A stretch of DNA of 45,062 nucleotides from assembly GCA_002369155.1 (NCBI GenBank), contig DFEM01000131.1, forward strand, positions 1-45,062, given 5' to 3'. This DNA comes from Lachnospiraceae bacterium UBA3802. GTDB taxonomy: Bacteria > Bacillota > Clostridia > Lachnospirales > Lachnospiraceae. Below, in pieces: positions 33,100 to 41,643 of this stretch (positions are counted from its first letter, which is position 1; every line of letters starts with the position of its first letter). The position numbers and the translations under genes are program-made. The notes beneath the pieces were generated by a model. That model saw only the letters and a list, made by a program, of their open reading frames with translations, was not told the origin of the DNA and did not search any database.

Positions 33100-33128
33100 T
33101 TGACAAGTGTTATACACTGTTATATAGT
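33100..33128 (+). promoter_or_regulatory. Strong promoter of the GntR-ABC operon
   Basis: A perfect TTGACA (33100-33105) and TATAGT (33123-33128) are separated by exactly 17 bases. A palindrome fills the spacer. The start codon is about 70 bases downstream. Confidence 0.8.
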
Positions 33129-33166
33129 GTTTACTGTTATAAGGTGTTTATCACACAGTATAACAG
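33106..33166 (+). promoter_or_regulatory. Operator cluster for the GntR-type regulator
   Basis: AGTGTTATACACT (33106-33118) is a perfect palindrome between the -35 and -10 boxes. ACACT (33114-33118) and AGTGT (33126-33130) form a second palindrome over the -10. CTGTTATA (33134-33141) and TATAACAG (33159-33166) form a third inverted repeat downstream of the start site. All share a TGTTATA-like core. The placement predicts repression of its own operon by the GntR protein encoded next. Confidence 0.65.
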
Positions 33167-33198
33167 TTGGTTTGTTGGTAGGTAAGACGGTGGAAAAT

Positions 33199-33570
33199 AT
33201 GAAGATAATAATTAACAACTCTTCTATGGTACCCATATATGTGCAGATTATTCAGCAGATTAAAGCTCAGATTGCTGACTGCTCATTAAAAGATAACGAA
33301 GCGCTTCCTTCGGTCAGAGCCTTGTCAAAAGATTTGAACATAAGCGCGTTAACCGTAAAAAAAGCATACGATGAACTCGAAGCGGACGGCTTTGTAACAA
33401 CCGTTCACGGAAAAGGAACATACGTCAACGGCAACAATTCGGAATTCATCAAGGAGAACAGACTTAAAGAAGTCGAAGATGAAATCAGAACGGCGATAGA
33501 GAAGGCAGACAATTATGCAATTCCCAGAGAACAGGTCAGGGAGATGTTTGAGATGCTTATCGAGGATTAA
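33199..33570 (+). CDS. GntR-family transcriptional regulator, YtrA type
   Basis: At 123 residues this has the short YtrA-subfamily layout: a GntR winged helix-turn-helix (about 10-75, with PIYVQIIQQI, LPSVRALSKDLNISALTVKKAYDEL split over two helices, and VTTVHGKGTYV as the wing) and a short helical tail instead of a large ligand domain. Such proteins repress ABC-transporter operons until a cell-wall-active or other signal appears. The start at 33199 has GGTGG upstream; a longer frame back to 33025 crosses the terminator and promoter and is not coding. The ABC ATPase gene follows 15 bases later. Confidence 0.92.
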   Translation: MKIIINNSSMVPIYVQIIQQIKAQIADCSLKDNEALPSVRALSKDLNISALTVKKAYDELEADGFVTTVHGKGTYVNGNNSEFIKENRLKEVEDEIRTAIEKADNYAIPREQVREMFEMLIED

Positions 33571-33585
33571 GCCGGAGGAACCGAT

Positions 33586-34437
33586 ATGATAAAGATTGAT
33601 GGATTAAAAAAAGAATACAGTGATTTCAAACTTGATATATCAGTCGAATTTGAAAACGGAACGATTAACGGAATCGTCGGTACGAACGGCGCAGGCAAGA
33701 GTACCTTGTTTAAAGCCATTCTCGGTCTTATCTCATACAAAGAAGGCGTGATAACTATTAACGATAAAAACGTCAGGGATTTTAAATATGACGACAAAGA
33801 AAGAATCGGATGTGTAATGACGGATTCGTTTTTCTCTGAAACTTTCAGTATTAAAGATATTGCGGCAATAATGAAAGCCACATATAAATCTTTTAACCGG
33901 GATGCTTTTATAAAAAAATGCGAGGAACATAAACTTCCTCTTAACAAGAAAATAAGAGATTTTTCAAACGGTATGAAAGCAAAGGCCAAAGTTCTTTGTG
34001 CTCTGTCAATTGATACGGATGTTCTTATTCTCGATGAACCTACGGTCGGACTCGACATTATAGCAAGGGACGAGATTCTCTCGGAAATAAGAGATTACAT
34101 GGAAGAAAACGAAAACAGAATTGTTTTAATCAGTTCGCATATTTCTTCCGACATAGAAAAGCTTTGCGATACCACGTATATGATTAACGACGGAAAGATT
34201 GTTTTTCATGATGATACGGACAGACTCCTCAGCGATTATGCGGCTCTTAAGGTTGATGAAGACAGTTTCGAAAAGTTGGATAAAAGCCATATAATGGCAT
34301 ACAAAAAAGAGAAGTACGGATATGAATGCCTTACAGACGAGAAGGAGTATTATTCGGAAAATTATCCCTCAATGGTAATTGAAAAAATGACCGTGGATGA
34401 AATGATGATGATAATCATCAAAGGAGAAAAAGTATGA
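33586..34437 (+). CDS. ABC transporter ATP-binding protein
   Basis: The nucleotide-binding domain shows Walker A GTNGAGKST (about residues 33-41), a degenerate signature FSNGMKAK in place of LSGGQ, Walker B VLILDEPTVGLD, and the switch His in LISSHISSD. The 283-residue protein ends in a short extension typical of ABC-2 type ATPases. With the next gene it forms a transporter of the YtrB/CcmA class, whose members are linked to antibiotic response and export; the substrate is not predictable. GGAGG precedes the start. The stop overlaps the permease start by 4 bases. Confidence 0.93.
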   Translation: MIKIDGLKKEYSDFKLDISVEFENGTINGIVGTNGAGKSTLFKAILGLISYKEGVITINDKNVRDFKYDDKERIGCVMTDSFFSETFSIKDIAAIMKATYKSFNRDAFIKKCEEHKLPLNKKIRDFSNGMKAKAKVLCALSIDTDVLILDEPTVGLDIIARDEILSEIRDYMEENENRIVLISSHISSDIEKLCDTTYMINDGKIVFHDDTDRLLSDYAALKVDEDSFEKLDKSHIMAYKKEKYGYECLTDEKEYYSENYPSMVIEKMTVDEMMMIIIKGEKV

Positions 34438-35105
34438 AGGGATTGCTCGTAAAAGATTTAAGAATAGCCGCAGAACAGAAAACTCTTTTGGCACTCATGC
34501 TTTTTTGCGCATTAATATGTCTTTTTACTATGCGTGATCCGACTTTTGTAATCGGATACATGTGTCTTATATGCGCTACTCTCGGATCGACAACTTGTGC
34601 GTACGATGAGATGAATAAAGGAATGTCTTTTATTATGACACTTCCGTATTCAAGAAAAGTTTATGTTTTTGAGAAGTATCTGTTCTCGCTGATGATGGGA
34701 TTAGGCGCTTGGGTTTTAAGTACGATTCTTGCAACGGCCTGTATGTTTATACTTAAAAAGCCCATTGGAGCGGAATACTTCTCTACGGTATTTATGTTTC
34801 TGTCTCCCATATTTTTAATACCCGGAGTAATGATTCCAATAATACTCAAATTCGGACATGCCAGAAGCAGAATAGCTTTATTTATAATAGTCGGAATCGT
34901 ACTTGCATTAGGCGGTATCTTATCGCTGGTCGGTTCCGTAAATATCGGGATGGGAAATTACTTTTTTGATGCCGGTGAAGTATACGGAATGATAAGAGTT
35001 ATTCCCGCTGGATATATTGCGGCGATAATCACAGTAATAACGATTATATTTTTCGTCGCATCCATGCTGTTAAGCCTGGCATTGATAAAGAAGAAAGAAT
35101 ACTGA
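34434..35105 (+). CDS. ABC-2 type transporter permease
   Basis: The 223-residue protein has six predicted helices in the ABC-2 permease arrangement. An N-terminal amphipathic start (MKGLLVKDLRIAAEQK) precedes them, and a SFIMTLPYSRKVYVFEKYL stretch follows helix 2, which is typical of the coupling region in this family. It is translationally coupled to the ATPase gene and is the last gene of the GntR-controlled operon. The likely complex is two ATPases plus two permeases, or a heteromer with other subunits. Confidence 0.85.
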   Translation: MKGLLVKDLRIAAEQKTLLALMLFCALICLFTMRDPTFVIGYMCLICATLGSTTCAYDEMNKGMSFIMTLPYSRKVYVFEKYLFSLMMGLGAWVLSTILATACMFILKKPIGAEYFSTVFMFLSPIFLIPGVMIPIILKFGHARSRIALFIIVGIVLALGGILSLVGSVNIGMGNYFFDAGEVYGMIRVIPAGYIAAIITVITIIFFVASMLLSLALIKKKEY

Positions 35106-35124
35106 TATTGCATTTTTCAATATC
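35104..35124 (+). terminator. Weak terminator-like hairpin after the permease
   Basis: GATATTG and CAATATC (7 base pairs) flank the loop CATTTTT at the end of the permease gene. The following sequence is T-rich but broken, so termination may be partial. Confidence 0.4.
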
Positions 35125-35135
35125 TTGTATTTATA

Positions 35136-35164
35136 TTGATAAAAAAATCACAATCTGGTATAGT
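35136..35164 (+). promoter_or_regulatory. Promoter of the MacAB-like operon
   Basis: TTGATA and TATAGT are 17 bases apart, with TGG before the -10 (extended type). Confidence 0.65.
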
Positions 35165-35220
35165 ATTAAAAGTTTGTGAATGAAAAAAATACAAATACAG
35201 CAATAAAAAAAGGAGAGGAA

Positions 35221-36135
35221 ATGGCTTCATTAATTGAAATCAGGAATATGTGTAAGATATACAATCCGGGTGAAAATGAAGTAAGAGCACTCGATCATGT
35301 ATCCCTGTCAATCGGAGAGAATGAATTTGTAGCCATCATCGGTCATTCGGGATCCGGTAAATCCACACTTATGAACATGCTTGGATGTCTGGATGTTCCT
35401 ACCAGCGGAATATATCTTTTGCACGGCTCGGATGTATCGCTTATGACGGATGATGAACTTTCGGATATAAGAAATCAGGAAATCGGATTTATTTTTCAGG
35501 GCTTCAATCTGATATCCAACCTTACGGCGTTTGAAAATGTCGAACTTCCGCTTATATACAGAGGAGTGTCCAAAAGAGAGAGAAGCAATCTGGCAAAGGA
35601 AGCACTTCGAAAGGTCGGACTTGAAAACAGAATGGATCATAAGCCTTCGGAAATGTCCGGCGGTCAGCAGCAAAGAGTTGCCATCGCAAGAGCAATCGCT
35701 CAGGCGCCTCCCGTAATCCTGGCCGATGAACCCACCGGAAACCTGGATTCGCATTCAACCAAGGAAATAATGAACATTTTAAAGACGCTTCATTCCGAAG
35801 GCAGAACGGTAATCATCATTACACATGATAACGATATAGCCGCCAATGCCGAGAGAATAGTCCATATAGAGGATGGAAAGATTACATCGGATTCTTCCAA
35901 TGACGGAAATATGAGCAGAGATGATATTGCAAGAGAAATCAGAGGAAATTCAACGATGTACGGAAACGAATCGGATGATGACGATACAGTAACACAGGAA
36001 TCAAAAGATTACCCCGATTCGCAAACCATTATGGAAGCGAATGAAATAAATCTTTCGACAGAAGAAAAGAAAGATTATCCGGAATCGGAAGTTGTTGCAG
36101 AAAACATAGATTTACATTTGAATGGAGAGAATTAA
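35221..36135 (+). CDS. MacB/LolD-type ABC ATPase with acidic C-terminal tail
   Basis: This is a MacB/LolD-class ATPase: Walker A GHSGSGKST, the Q-loop GFIFQGFNLI, the signature MSGGQQQRVAIARA, Walker B VILADEPTGNLDS and the switch His in IIITHD. The family ends near residue 230. Here about 70 further residues follow, acidic and containing two related segments that begin KDYPDS (262) and KDYPES (284), each followed by a (T/V)(I/V)-x-E stretch and an N-(E)-I-(N/D)-L ending. The start at 35221 is chosen for AGGAGAGG; the upstream in-frame GTG has none. It energises the two permeases encoded downstream. The tail's role is unknown. Confidence 0.92.
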   Translation: MASLIEIRNMCKIYNPGENEVRALDHVSLSIGENEFVAIIGHSGSGKSTLMNMLGCLDVPTSGIYLLHGSDVSLMTDDELSDIRNQEIGFIFQGFNLISNLTAFENVELPLIYRGVSKRERSNLAKEALRKVGLENRMDHKPSEMSGGQQQRVAIARAIAQAPPVILADEPTGNLDSHSTKEIMNILKTLHSEGRTVIIITHDNDIAANAERIVHIEDGKITSDSSNDGNMSRDDIAREIRGNSTMYGNESDDDDTVTQESKDYPDSQTIMEANEINLSTEEKKDYPESEVVAENIDLHLNGEN

Positions 36136-36136
36136 G

Positions 36137-37789
36137 ATGAGCAAGAAAGAAAAAGCACAAATTTCACTCGACAGAGAGGATCTTGATGCGCAGCTTGAAG
36201 CAGCGGCTTTAAAAAGAAAAAAAGCCAAAAGAAAGAAAGTGATTATAAGAGTAATAATTATTGCGGTTATTCTCTTTGTGGTTCTTTTAATCGGCGGAGG
36301 CATTATCGGAATTATGGCTTCAAAGAAAGTACAGGATAAAACAGTTAATGTAACCCATGCCACAGAGGAAGAAATCACTCAGGAAGTTAAGATTAACGGT
36401 ACGGTTCAAAGTGCCAATATTCAGCATTTCTACTCACCTGCAGCCATTAAGGTTGAGAGCGTTGTTGAGGTCGGTACATATGTTAAGAAGGGCGATCCCA
36501 TTATTAAGTTCGAGAAAGAATCCTATGAACTTGCTTTAAAGCAGGTAGAACTTAACGACAAGATTACCGAGAACAGCTACCAGAGCAGCGTGTCGGATAA
36601 CAACAATTCATTAAACAAGCTTGCACAGGCGCAGGCTGATGTTGCCAAGTATCAGGCAGAAGTTGATGAGAGACAGGCAATCGTTGACAATTATGATGAA
36701 AACGGAGCCATGAACAAACTTAACAAGGATGTCCAGACTCAGATAGGCATGGAACAGGGTACAATCGAATATTGTACAGCTCAAATCGAAAATCTCTGGA
36801 TAGAATATAAGATTCAGGTCGGCTATGAAAATATGAGTCAGGGTGAGGCCGAAAAAGCCGAAAAGGACTTTGAGGCAAGAGCCGATGTTAAGGAATTAAG
36901 AGACAAGATCAATTACTCAAATGATGTAATTAAAAATGTAAGCGGATTGATTTCAGACAAAACTGAAAGTCTTGCGGAAGCAAAAGCCAATCTTGCCGAA
37001 TCAAAATCAAAACTCGAATCTGCAAAGGCTCAGGTTGAATCTTACAAAGCAACATCAGGAAACAGCTATGACAGAGAAAACCTTCAGCTTCAGGGGGAGT
37101 TGAATACATTAAAATCAGGCAGCGCATACGAAGAGATTTTAAAATACGAAAACGGATGCCTTGTAGCTCCTTTTGACGGTATCGTAACCAATTCATTTGT
37201 AAGCGAAGGAATGACTACATCGGTTACAGGAAGTGAAATCATCGAGTTCTCAAGTATTGATGATGTAAATGTTGCGGTTTCCATCGGCAAGAAAGACTTA
37301 AGCAAAATCAAGGAAGGCCAGAAGGTTAAAGTAACTATTCTTGATAAAGATTATGACGGCGAGATTTCAAAGATAGCCCGTATGGCTGTAGCATCTACCG
37401 GAAGTGCATCCGTATCCGCATTGATTAAGATTCTTAATCCCGATGAAGATATTTATCTCGGAATCGATGCAAAGAATGTAATTGTTACCGCACATGAAGA
37501 TTCATGTCTCACTCTTCCTTCGGAATCAATCAACGTGGACAGTGAAGGATTCTTTGTATACATTGTTAACGATGCAAATGTTATAGAAAAAGTTCCCGTA
37601 ACGCTCGGTATTTCTTCGGAAGACCGTACACAGGTTACGGAAGGCGTTGATGAAAACGACAAGGTAGTAACGTATGTTACATCCATTGTAAAAGAAGGTG
37701 CAGTTGTAGTTCCCGTTGATGAAGCGGATGTGAATGCAATGCTTGAAAAAATGGGTGTTGACGCAGGAGTCACAATCACTAATGATTAA
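36137..37789 (+). CDS. MacA/HlyD-like membrane fusion protein
   Basis: A short cytoplasmic Lys-rich segment and one helix (about 36-60) anchor the protein. Outside it has a split biotinyl-lipoyl-like domain (first half around SVVEVGTYVKKGDPIIKF, second around GCLVAPFDGIVTNSFVSEGM), separated by a long coiled-coil hairpin (about 135-345), then beta-barrel and membrane-proximal regions. At 550 residues it is much longer than E. coli MacA, mainly through the hairpin and N-terminus. In Gram-positive bacteria such proteins work with MacB-like permeases to export peptides or lipids. The start at 36137 follows GGAG at 8 to 12 bases and lies 1 base after the ATPase stop. Confidence 0.87.
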   Translation: MSKKEKAQISLDREDLDAQLEAAALKRKKAKRKKVIIRVIIIAVILFVVLLIGGGIIGIMASKKVQDKTVNVTHATEEEITQEVKINGTVQSANIQHFYSPAAIKVESVVEVGTYVKKGDPIIKFEKESYELALKQVELNDKITENSYQSSVSDNNNSLNKLAQAQADVAKYQAEVDERQAIVDNYDENGAMNKLNKDVQTQIGMEQGTIEYCTAQIENLWIEYKIQVGYENMSQGEAEKAEKDFEARADVKELRDKINYSNDVIKNVSGLISDKTESLAEAKANLAESKSKLESAKAQVESYKATSGNSYDRENLQLQGELNTLKSGSAYEEILKYENGCLVAPFDGIVTNSFVSEGMTTSVTGSEIIEFSSIDDVNVAVSIGKKDLSKIKEGQKVKVTILDKDYDGEISKIARMAVASTGSASVSALIKILNPDEDIYLGIDAKNVIVTAHEDSCLTLPSESINVDSEGFFVYIVNDANVIEKVPVTLGISSEDRTQVTEGVDENDKVVTYVTSIVKEGAVVVPVDEADVNAMLEKMGVDAGVTITND

Positions 37790-37816
37790 TACTTGAATTA
37801 AGTTAACGGAAATAAT

Positions 37817-39052
37817 ATGGGACAGTTTTTGGAATATGTAAAAATTGCATATAAAAGCATACTTTCAAACAAAGGAAGAACTTTCCTTACCATGCTCGGA
37901 ATCATAATCGGTATTTCTTCGGTAATCATGATTACGGGACTTGGAAGCGGTGTAAAAAATGCTTTGGACGGATCGCTCGGAGATCTCTTCAGAGGCCAGA
38001 CTTACATTTATTCCACAGGTGAAGAAAATATCACAGTGGATGACATTAATTATATTAAAAACAATGTCAAAGGCTTGAAGATGTGCACCATGGAAAACTA
38101 TTACAGGGGAACCGCTCAATCCGTAAAGGGAGAGTTCACAGTAGATTATTACATGGTCAACGAAACGTATGAATACTTTGCAGTGGAAGGTATGCTGCAC
38201 GGCAGATATTTTACCGAGGATGAAGTTAACAATGCTGAAAATGTAGCCGTTATAGATGAAGCGGGAGCAAAGGCATTCTTCGGAAGTACGGATGTTGTAG
38301 GTCAGTCTTTCTATGTGGATTTGTATGGAGATTTGCTGGAATACCGAATTGTCGGAGTAAGAAAAGCCAAGGAATCTCAGCTTATGAATCTGGTTAACAA
38401 TTTAAACGGAGACTATAATCTGGTTAAACTTGAAACACCATACACGCATTATGAAAAAGCAACCAATGATACATGGATAATGGATAATAACAGCGATGTA
38501 CTTATATCTTCTGATTCTCCGGATGTTAACGATACTTTGAAGAGAATAGTTAATATTCTTGAAAGCAGACATGATGTCAGGGGAGAGGAACAGTTTTACA
38601 TCGATTCATTTGATTCGTACATGGAAAAAATAAATCAGGTAATCGGATATGTTACACTCTTTATCGGATTTGTTTCCGCAATTTCTCTTTTGGTAGGCGG
38701 TATCGGAGTTATGAATATCATGCTCGTATCCGTAACGGAGAGAACATCGGAAATCGGTATCAGAAAAGCGCTCGGTGCGAGAACAGGATCCATCATGACT
38801 CAGTTTCTTGCAGAAGCTGCAATGATAACCTTTGTGGGTGGAATTATCGGAGTTTTGCTCGGATACGGCGGTGCAGAAGCATTGTGTTTTTTGGTGAGCA
38901 AGATTGCCAAGATGTCCGTGCATATCTCAATTAATATTTTCGTGGCTTTGGGCGCCGCAATTTTCTCTGCTGCGGTAGGTTTGTTCTTCGGAATTTTCCC
39001 TGCAAAAAAAGCAGCAACATTAAGCCCGATAGAAGCGTTAAGACAGGAATAG
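37817..39052 (+). CDS. MacB-like FtsX-type permease 1
   Basis: The MacB/FtsX layout is seen: a helix at about 18-42 after KIAYKSILSNKGRTFLTMLG, an extracytoplasmic domain of about 230 residues, and three C-terminal helices. The conserved cytoplasmic loop TERTSEIGIRKALGA contacts the ATPase. The final PAKKAATLSPIEALRQE motif is standard. The next gene encodes a closely similar permease, so the exporter is probably a heterodimer. The protein is 411 residues long, and its operon order is ATPase, fusion protein, permease, permease. Confidence 0.92.
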   Translation: MGQFLEYVKIAYKSILSNKGRTFLTMLGIIIGISSVIMITGLGSGVKNALDGSLGDLFRGQTYIYSTGEENITVDDINYIKNNVKGLKMCTMENYYRGTAQSVKGEFTVDYYMVNETYEYFAVEGMLHGRYFTEDEVNNAENVAVIDEAGAKAFFGSTDVVGQSFYVDLYGDLLEYRIVGVRKAKESQLMNLVNNLNGDYNLVKLETPYTHYEKATNDTWIMDNNSDVLISSDSPDVNDTLKRIVNILESRHDVRGEEQFYIDSFDSYMEKINQVIGYVTLFIGFVSAISLLVGGIGVMNIMLVSVTERTSEIGIRKALGARTGSIMTQFLAEAAMITFVGGIIGVLLGYGGAEALCFLVSKIAKMSVHISINIFVALGAAIFSAAVGLFFGIFPAKKAATLSPIEALRQE

Positions 39053-39055
39053 ATA

Positions 39056-40297
39056 ATGAGCAGATTTTTGGAATATTGCAAAATAGCATTCTTTAACATC
39101 AAATCAAATAAAATCAGAGCTCTTTTAACGATGCTTGGTATCATCATAGGAATCTCGTCCGTAGTGGCAATAGTAAGCCTCGGTAACGGTTTTAAAAAAT
39201 CAATCAATGATGAACTCTCAAGCCTGGCAGGCAATACCATTGAAATATATTCCATCGGTGATTTTGATTTTGATGATGAGGATCTGGAAACTTTAAAGAA
39301 AAAAGAAAAACATATCGTCGGAATTTCTCCGTCCCTTACGCTTCCCGGAGAAGCATCCTATAAAGATTTAAAGACTTATTCGATGCAGGTTAAACTCGGT
39401 AATGAGTTTTTGAATGAAGCATCAAAATACGACATGCTTTACGGCAGATATTTCACAAAAGAAGAGTGTGAATATTGCGAAAAGGTTTGTATTTTGGATA
39501 AGAGTTCCGCACGTTTAATCTTCGGAACCGAAAATGCGGTCGGAATGACCATAGATTTATATTACGGTAACAATAAAAGAGGCGGCACTTTCAGAATCAT
39601 CGGTATCAGAGATGACAATTCCTCCCAGATGGCAGACTTGTTTATGGGTACAGGAGGAGTTGATGTTAAAGCTGAATGTCCGTTCACTTCTTTTATGGAT
39701 GCTTTGGGACTTACAGGAGTTATAGAAGGATATCCTCAGATAGTAATTCTTATGGATGATGCCGAAAATGCGGATAATGTTTTGTCTCATTCAAAAGCTA
39801 TACTTGAAGCAAGACATGACGTAAGAGGCGAAAACCAGATTATTGCATTTGACTACAACATGATCTTTCAGTCGGTTGATGCGTCGCTTACCCTTGTAAC
39901 ACTTCTCATTATGCTTGTGGCGGCGATATCTCTTTTTGTAGGCGGTATAGGAGTTATGAATATCATGCTTGTATCCGTTACCGAAAGAACAAGAGAAATC
40001 GGTATAAGAAAGGCACTTGGGGCAAGAACGGGATCCGTGCTTACACAGTTTCTCGTAGAAGCGGCTTCGATATCCCTTCTCGGTGGAATTATAGGTATTG
40101 TTTTGGGACTTGGCGGCGCTGAATTGGTTTGTTTCCTTGTTTCAAACTTAAGCACTTCCAAACTGGTTGCTGATTTTAATCCGTTTTTTATCCTCGGCAT
40201 TGCCGTTTTCTCAATGTCGATCGGTATAGTATTCGGTATTCTGCCTGCAAGAAAGGCAGCAAAATTAAGCCCTATCGAAGCTTTGAGAAAAAGATAA
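39056..40297 (+). CDS. MacB-like FtsX-type permease 2
   Basis: This is a paralogue of the preceding permease, starting 3 bases after its stop. It shares the N-terminal KIAFFNIKSNKIRALLTMLG segment, the TERTREIGIRKALGARTG loop and the PARKAAKLSPIEALRKR end. The extracytoplasmic domain is more divergent, which is where substrate and fusion-protein contacts would differ. The two proteins resulted from a tandem duplication and were retained, which argues for a heteromeric exporter. A strong terminator follows. Confidence 0.92.
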   Translation: MSRFLEYCKIAFFNIKSNKIRALLTMLGIIIGISSVVAIVSLGNGFKKSINDELSSLAGNTIEIYSIGDFDFDDEDLETLKKKEKHIVGISPSLTLPGEASYKDLKTYSMQVKLGNEFLNEASKYDMLYGRYFTKEECEYCEKVCILDKSSARLIFGTENAVGMTIDLYYGNNKRGGTFRIIGIRDDNSSQMADLFMGTGGVDVKAECPFTSFMDALGLTGVIEGYPQIVILMDDAENADNVLSHSKAILEARHDVRGENQIIAFDYNMIFQSVDASLTLVTLLIMLVAAISLFVGGIGVMNIMLVSVTERTREIGIRKALGARTGSVLTQFLVEAASISLLGGIIGIVLGLGGAELVCFLVSNLSTSKLVADFNPFFILGIAVFSMSIGIVFGILPARKAAKLSPIEALRKR

Positions 40298-40340
40298 ATT
40301 CGGTGATAAACTTAATTGTTTTTCATATACATCCCCTTTC

Positions 40341-40374
40341 AAACAAAGAATCGTTTTCGATTCTTTGTTTTTTT
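40341..40374 (+). terminator. Terminator of the MacAB-like operon
   Basis: A perfect 13-base-pair stem (40341-40353 with 40358-40370) has loop TTTT and is followed by a T-run. Confidence 0.92.
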
Positions 40375-40375
40375 A

Positions 40376-40384
40376 TGATATAAT
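40376..40384 (+). promoter_or_regulatory. Extended -10 element upstream of azlC
   Basis: TGATATAAT is an extended -10 box about 45 bases before azlC. The -35 position falls in the terminator and is poor. Confidence 0.4.
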
Positions 40385-40427
40385 AAACGCGATGTGCTTA
40401 TTGCAAAATGACTATTGAAGGATTGAT

Positions 40428-41168
40428 ATGAGCAGTTTCAGAAAGGGTTTTACAGACGGAATTCCGATAGGACTCGGATACCTTGCGGTATCTTTTTCTT
40501 TTGGTATTCTCGCTGTTGCAGGCGGACTCAATGTCTGGCAGGCGACTCTTATTTCAATGACCAATTTAACAAGTGCGGGACAGTTTGCGGGACTTACAAT
40601 AATGCTTTCAAGAGGAAGCATTATCGAAATGATTGTTTCCCAGTTTGTAATCAACTTAAGATATTCGCTTATGTCGATTTCCATGTCCCAGCATATAGAT
40701 AAAAGCATGAATCTGCCGAGGAAACTTTTTTACGGAGAATTCCACACCGACGAAATATTCGCCGTAGGCATGGGACGTCCCGAGAAACTTAATCATAAAT
40801 ATTTTCTCGGCGTTATTATCGCTCCTTATATCGGATGGTCGCTTGGAACTTTTCTCGGTGCCGTATGCGGTGAGATTCTTCCGGCCATGATTACGAGTGC
40901 TCTGGGAGTGGCTTTGTACGGAATGTTTATAGCCATAATTGTTCCTCCGATGAAACACTCATACAAGATAAGCATTGTTGTGGCTATCGCAATTGCTTTG
41001 TCTCTTTGCTTTAATTTTATTCCGCTTCTCAAAAATGTATCTTCGGGATTTTCGATTATAATCTGTGCCGTTGTCGCTTCGATTTTCGGCGCCCTTGTAT
41101 TTCCCGTGGATGATGAAAAAAAGGAGAGCGTGGCAGATAATGATAATACGAAGGGGGATAAGAAATGA
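40428..41168 (+). CDS. azlC: Branched-chain amino acid exporter, AzlC family
   Basis: The AzlC pattern is clear: FTDGIPIGLGYLAVSFSFGI near the N-terminus, SAGQFAGLTIM, the INLRYSLMSISMSQH motif, FYGEFHTDEIFA and the GWSLGTFLGAVCG helix. Together with AzlD it forms a two-component exporter for branched-chain amino acids or related compounds. At 246 residues it is of normal length, with a hydrophilic tail. The stop overlaps azlD by 4 bases. Confidence 0.93.
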   Translation: MSSFRKGFTDGIPIGLGYLAVSFSFGILAVAGGLNVWQATLISMTNLTSAGQFAGLTIMLSRGSIIEMIVSQFVINLRYSLMSISMSQHIDKSMNLPRKLFYGEFHTDEIFAVGMGRPEKLNHKYFLGVIIAPYIGWSLGTFLGAVCGEILPAMITSALGVALYGMFIAIIVPPMKHSYKISIVVAIAIALSLCFNFIPLLKNVSSGFSIIICAVVASIFGALVFPVDDEKKESVADNDNTKGDKK

Positions 41169-41485
41169 ACTGGCTTGAATTCTTAAAATACCTTTTCGTG
41201 ATGGCAGGCGTAACATATTTAATAAGGGTTCTTCCGTATGTTTTCATGAGGAAGGAAGTCAAGAACAGGTTTTTTAAATCTTTTCTTTTGTATGTTCCCT
41301 ACACCGTGCTTGCGGCCATGACAATCCCGGCCATACTTTTTGCGACCGGAAGCATTTACAGCGCTATAGCGGGTCTTTTAGTGGCGGTTATCGTGGCATT
41401 GTTTGAAAAAGGACTGCTTACCGTTGCGATATCTTCATGCGTTGCGGTTTTGGCAGTTGAGTTGATTCAAAAATTTATTCTGTGA
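41165..41485 (+). CDS. azlD: Branched-chain amino acid exporter small subunit, AzlD family
   Basis: The 106-residue protein has four helices and matches AzlD in size, in the YLIRVLPYVFM segment near the N-terminus and in VPYTVLAAMTIPAI. It is translationally coupled to azlC through ATGA and is expected to form one transporter with it. Confidence 0.9.
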   Translation: MNWLEFLKYLFVMAGVTYLIRVLPYVFMRKEVKNRFFKSFLLYVPYTVLAAMTIPAILFATGSIYSAIAGLLVAVIVALFEKGLLTVAISSCVAVLAVELIQKFIL

Positions 41486-41564
41486 TAAACATACACTGAT
41501 TTCTCTTTTGGAGATAATAATTTTGATAAACTAAGAGGCTTACATGTTTTTTGGAAAGTCTTTT

Positions 41565-41593
41565 TTGAAAAAGAAATTAATATAATATATAAT
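41565..41593 (+). promoter_or_regulatory. Promoter of nadE
   Basis: TTGAAA and a perfect TATAAT are 17 bases apart. A second TATAAT overlaps just upstream at 41581-41586. Confidence 0.6.
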
Positions 41594-41643
41594 ATTTCTG
41601 TTATAAGAAAAATTTACAGGCATCAATAATCGGGAGATTAATA

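Noticed and set aside
33025..33198. N-terminal extension of the GntR regulator
   Set aside because: The extra frame crosses the upstream terminator, the promoter and the operator palindromes, and a ribosome binding site precedes the internal ATG at 33199.
37817..40297. The two similar permease genes as an assembly artefact or a recent duplication
   Set aside because: The extracytoplasmic domains differ strongly, so this is an old paralogous pair typical of heteromeric exporters.
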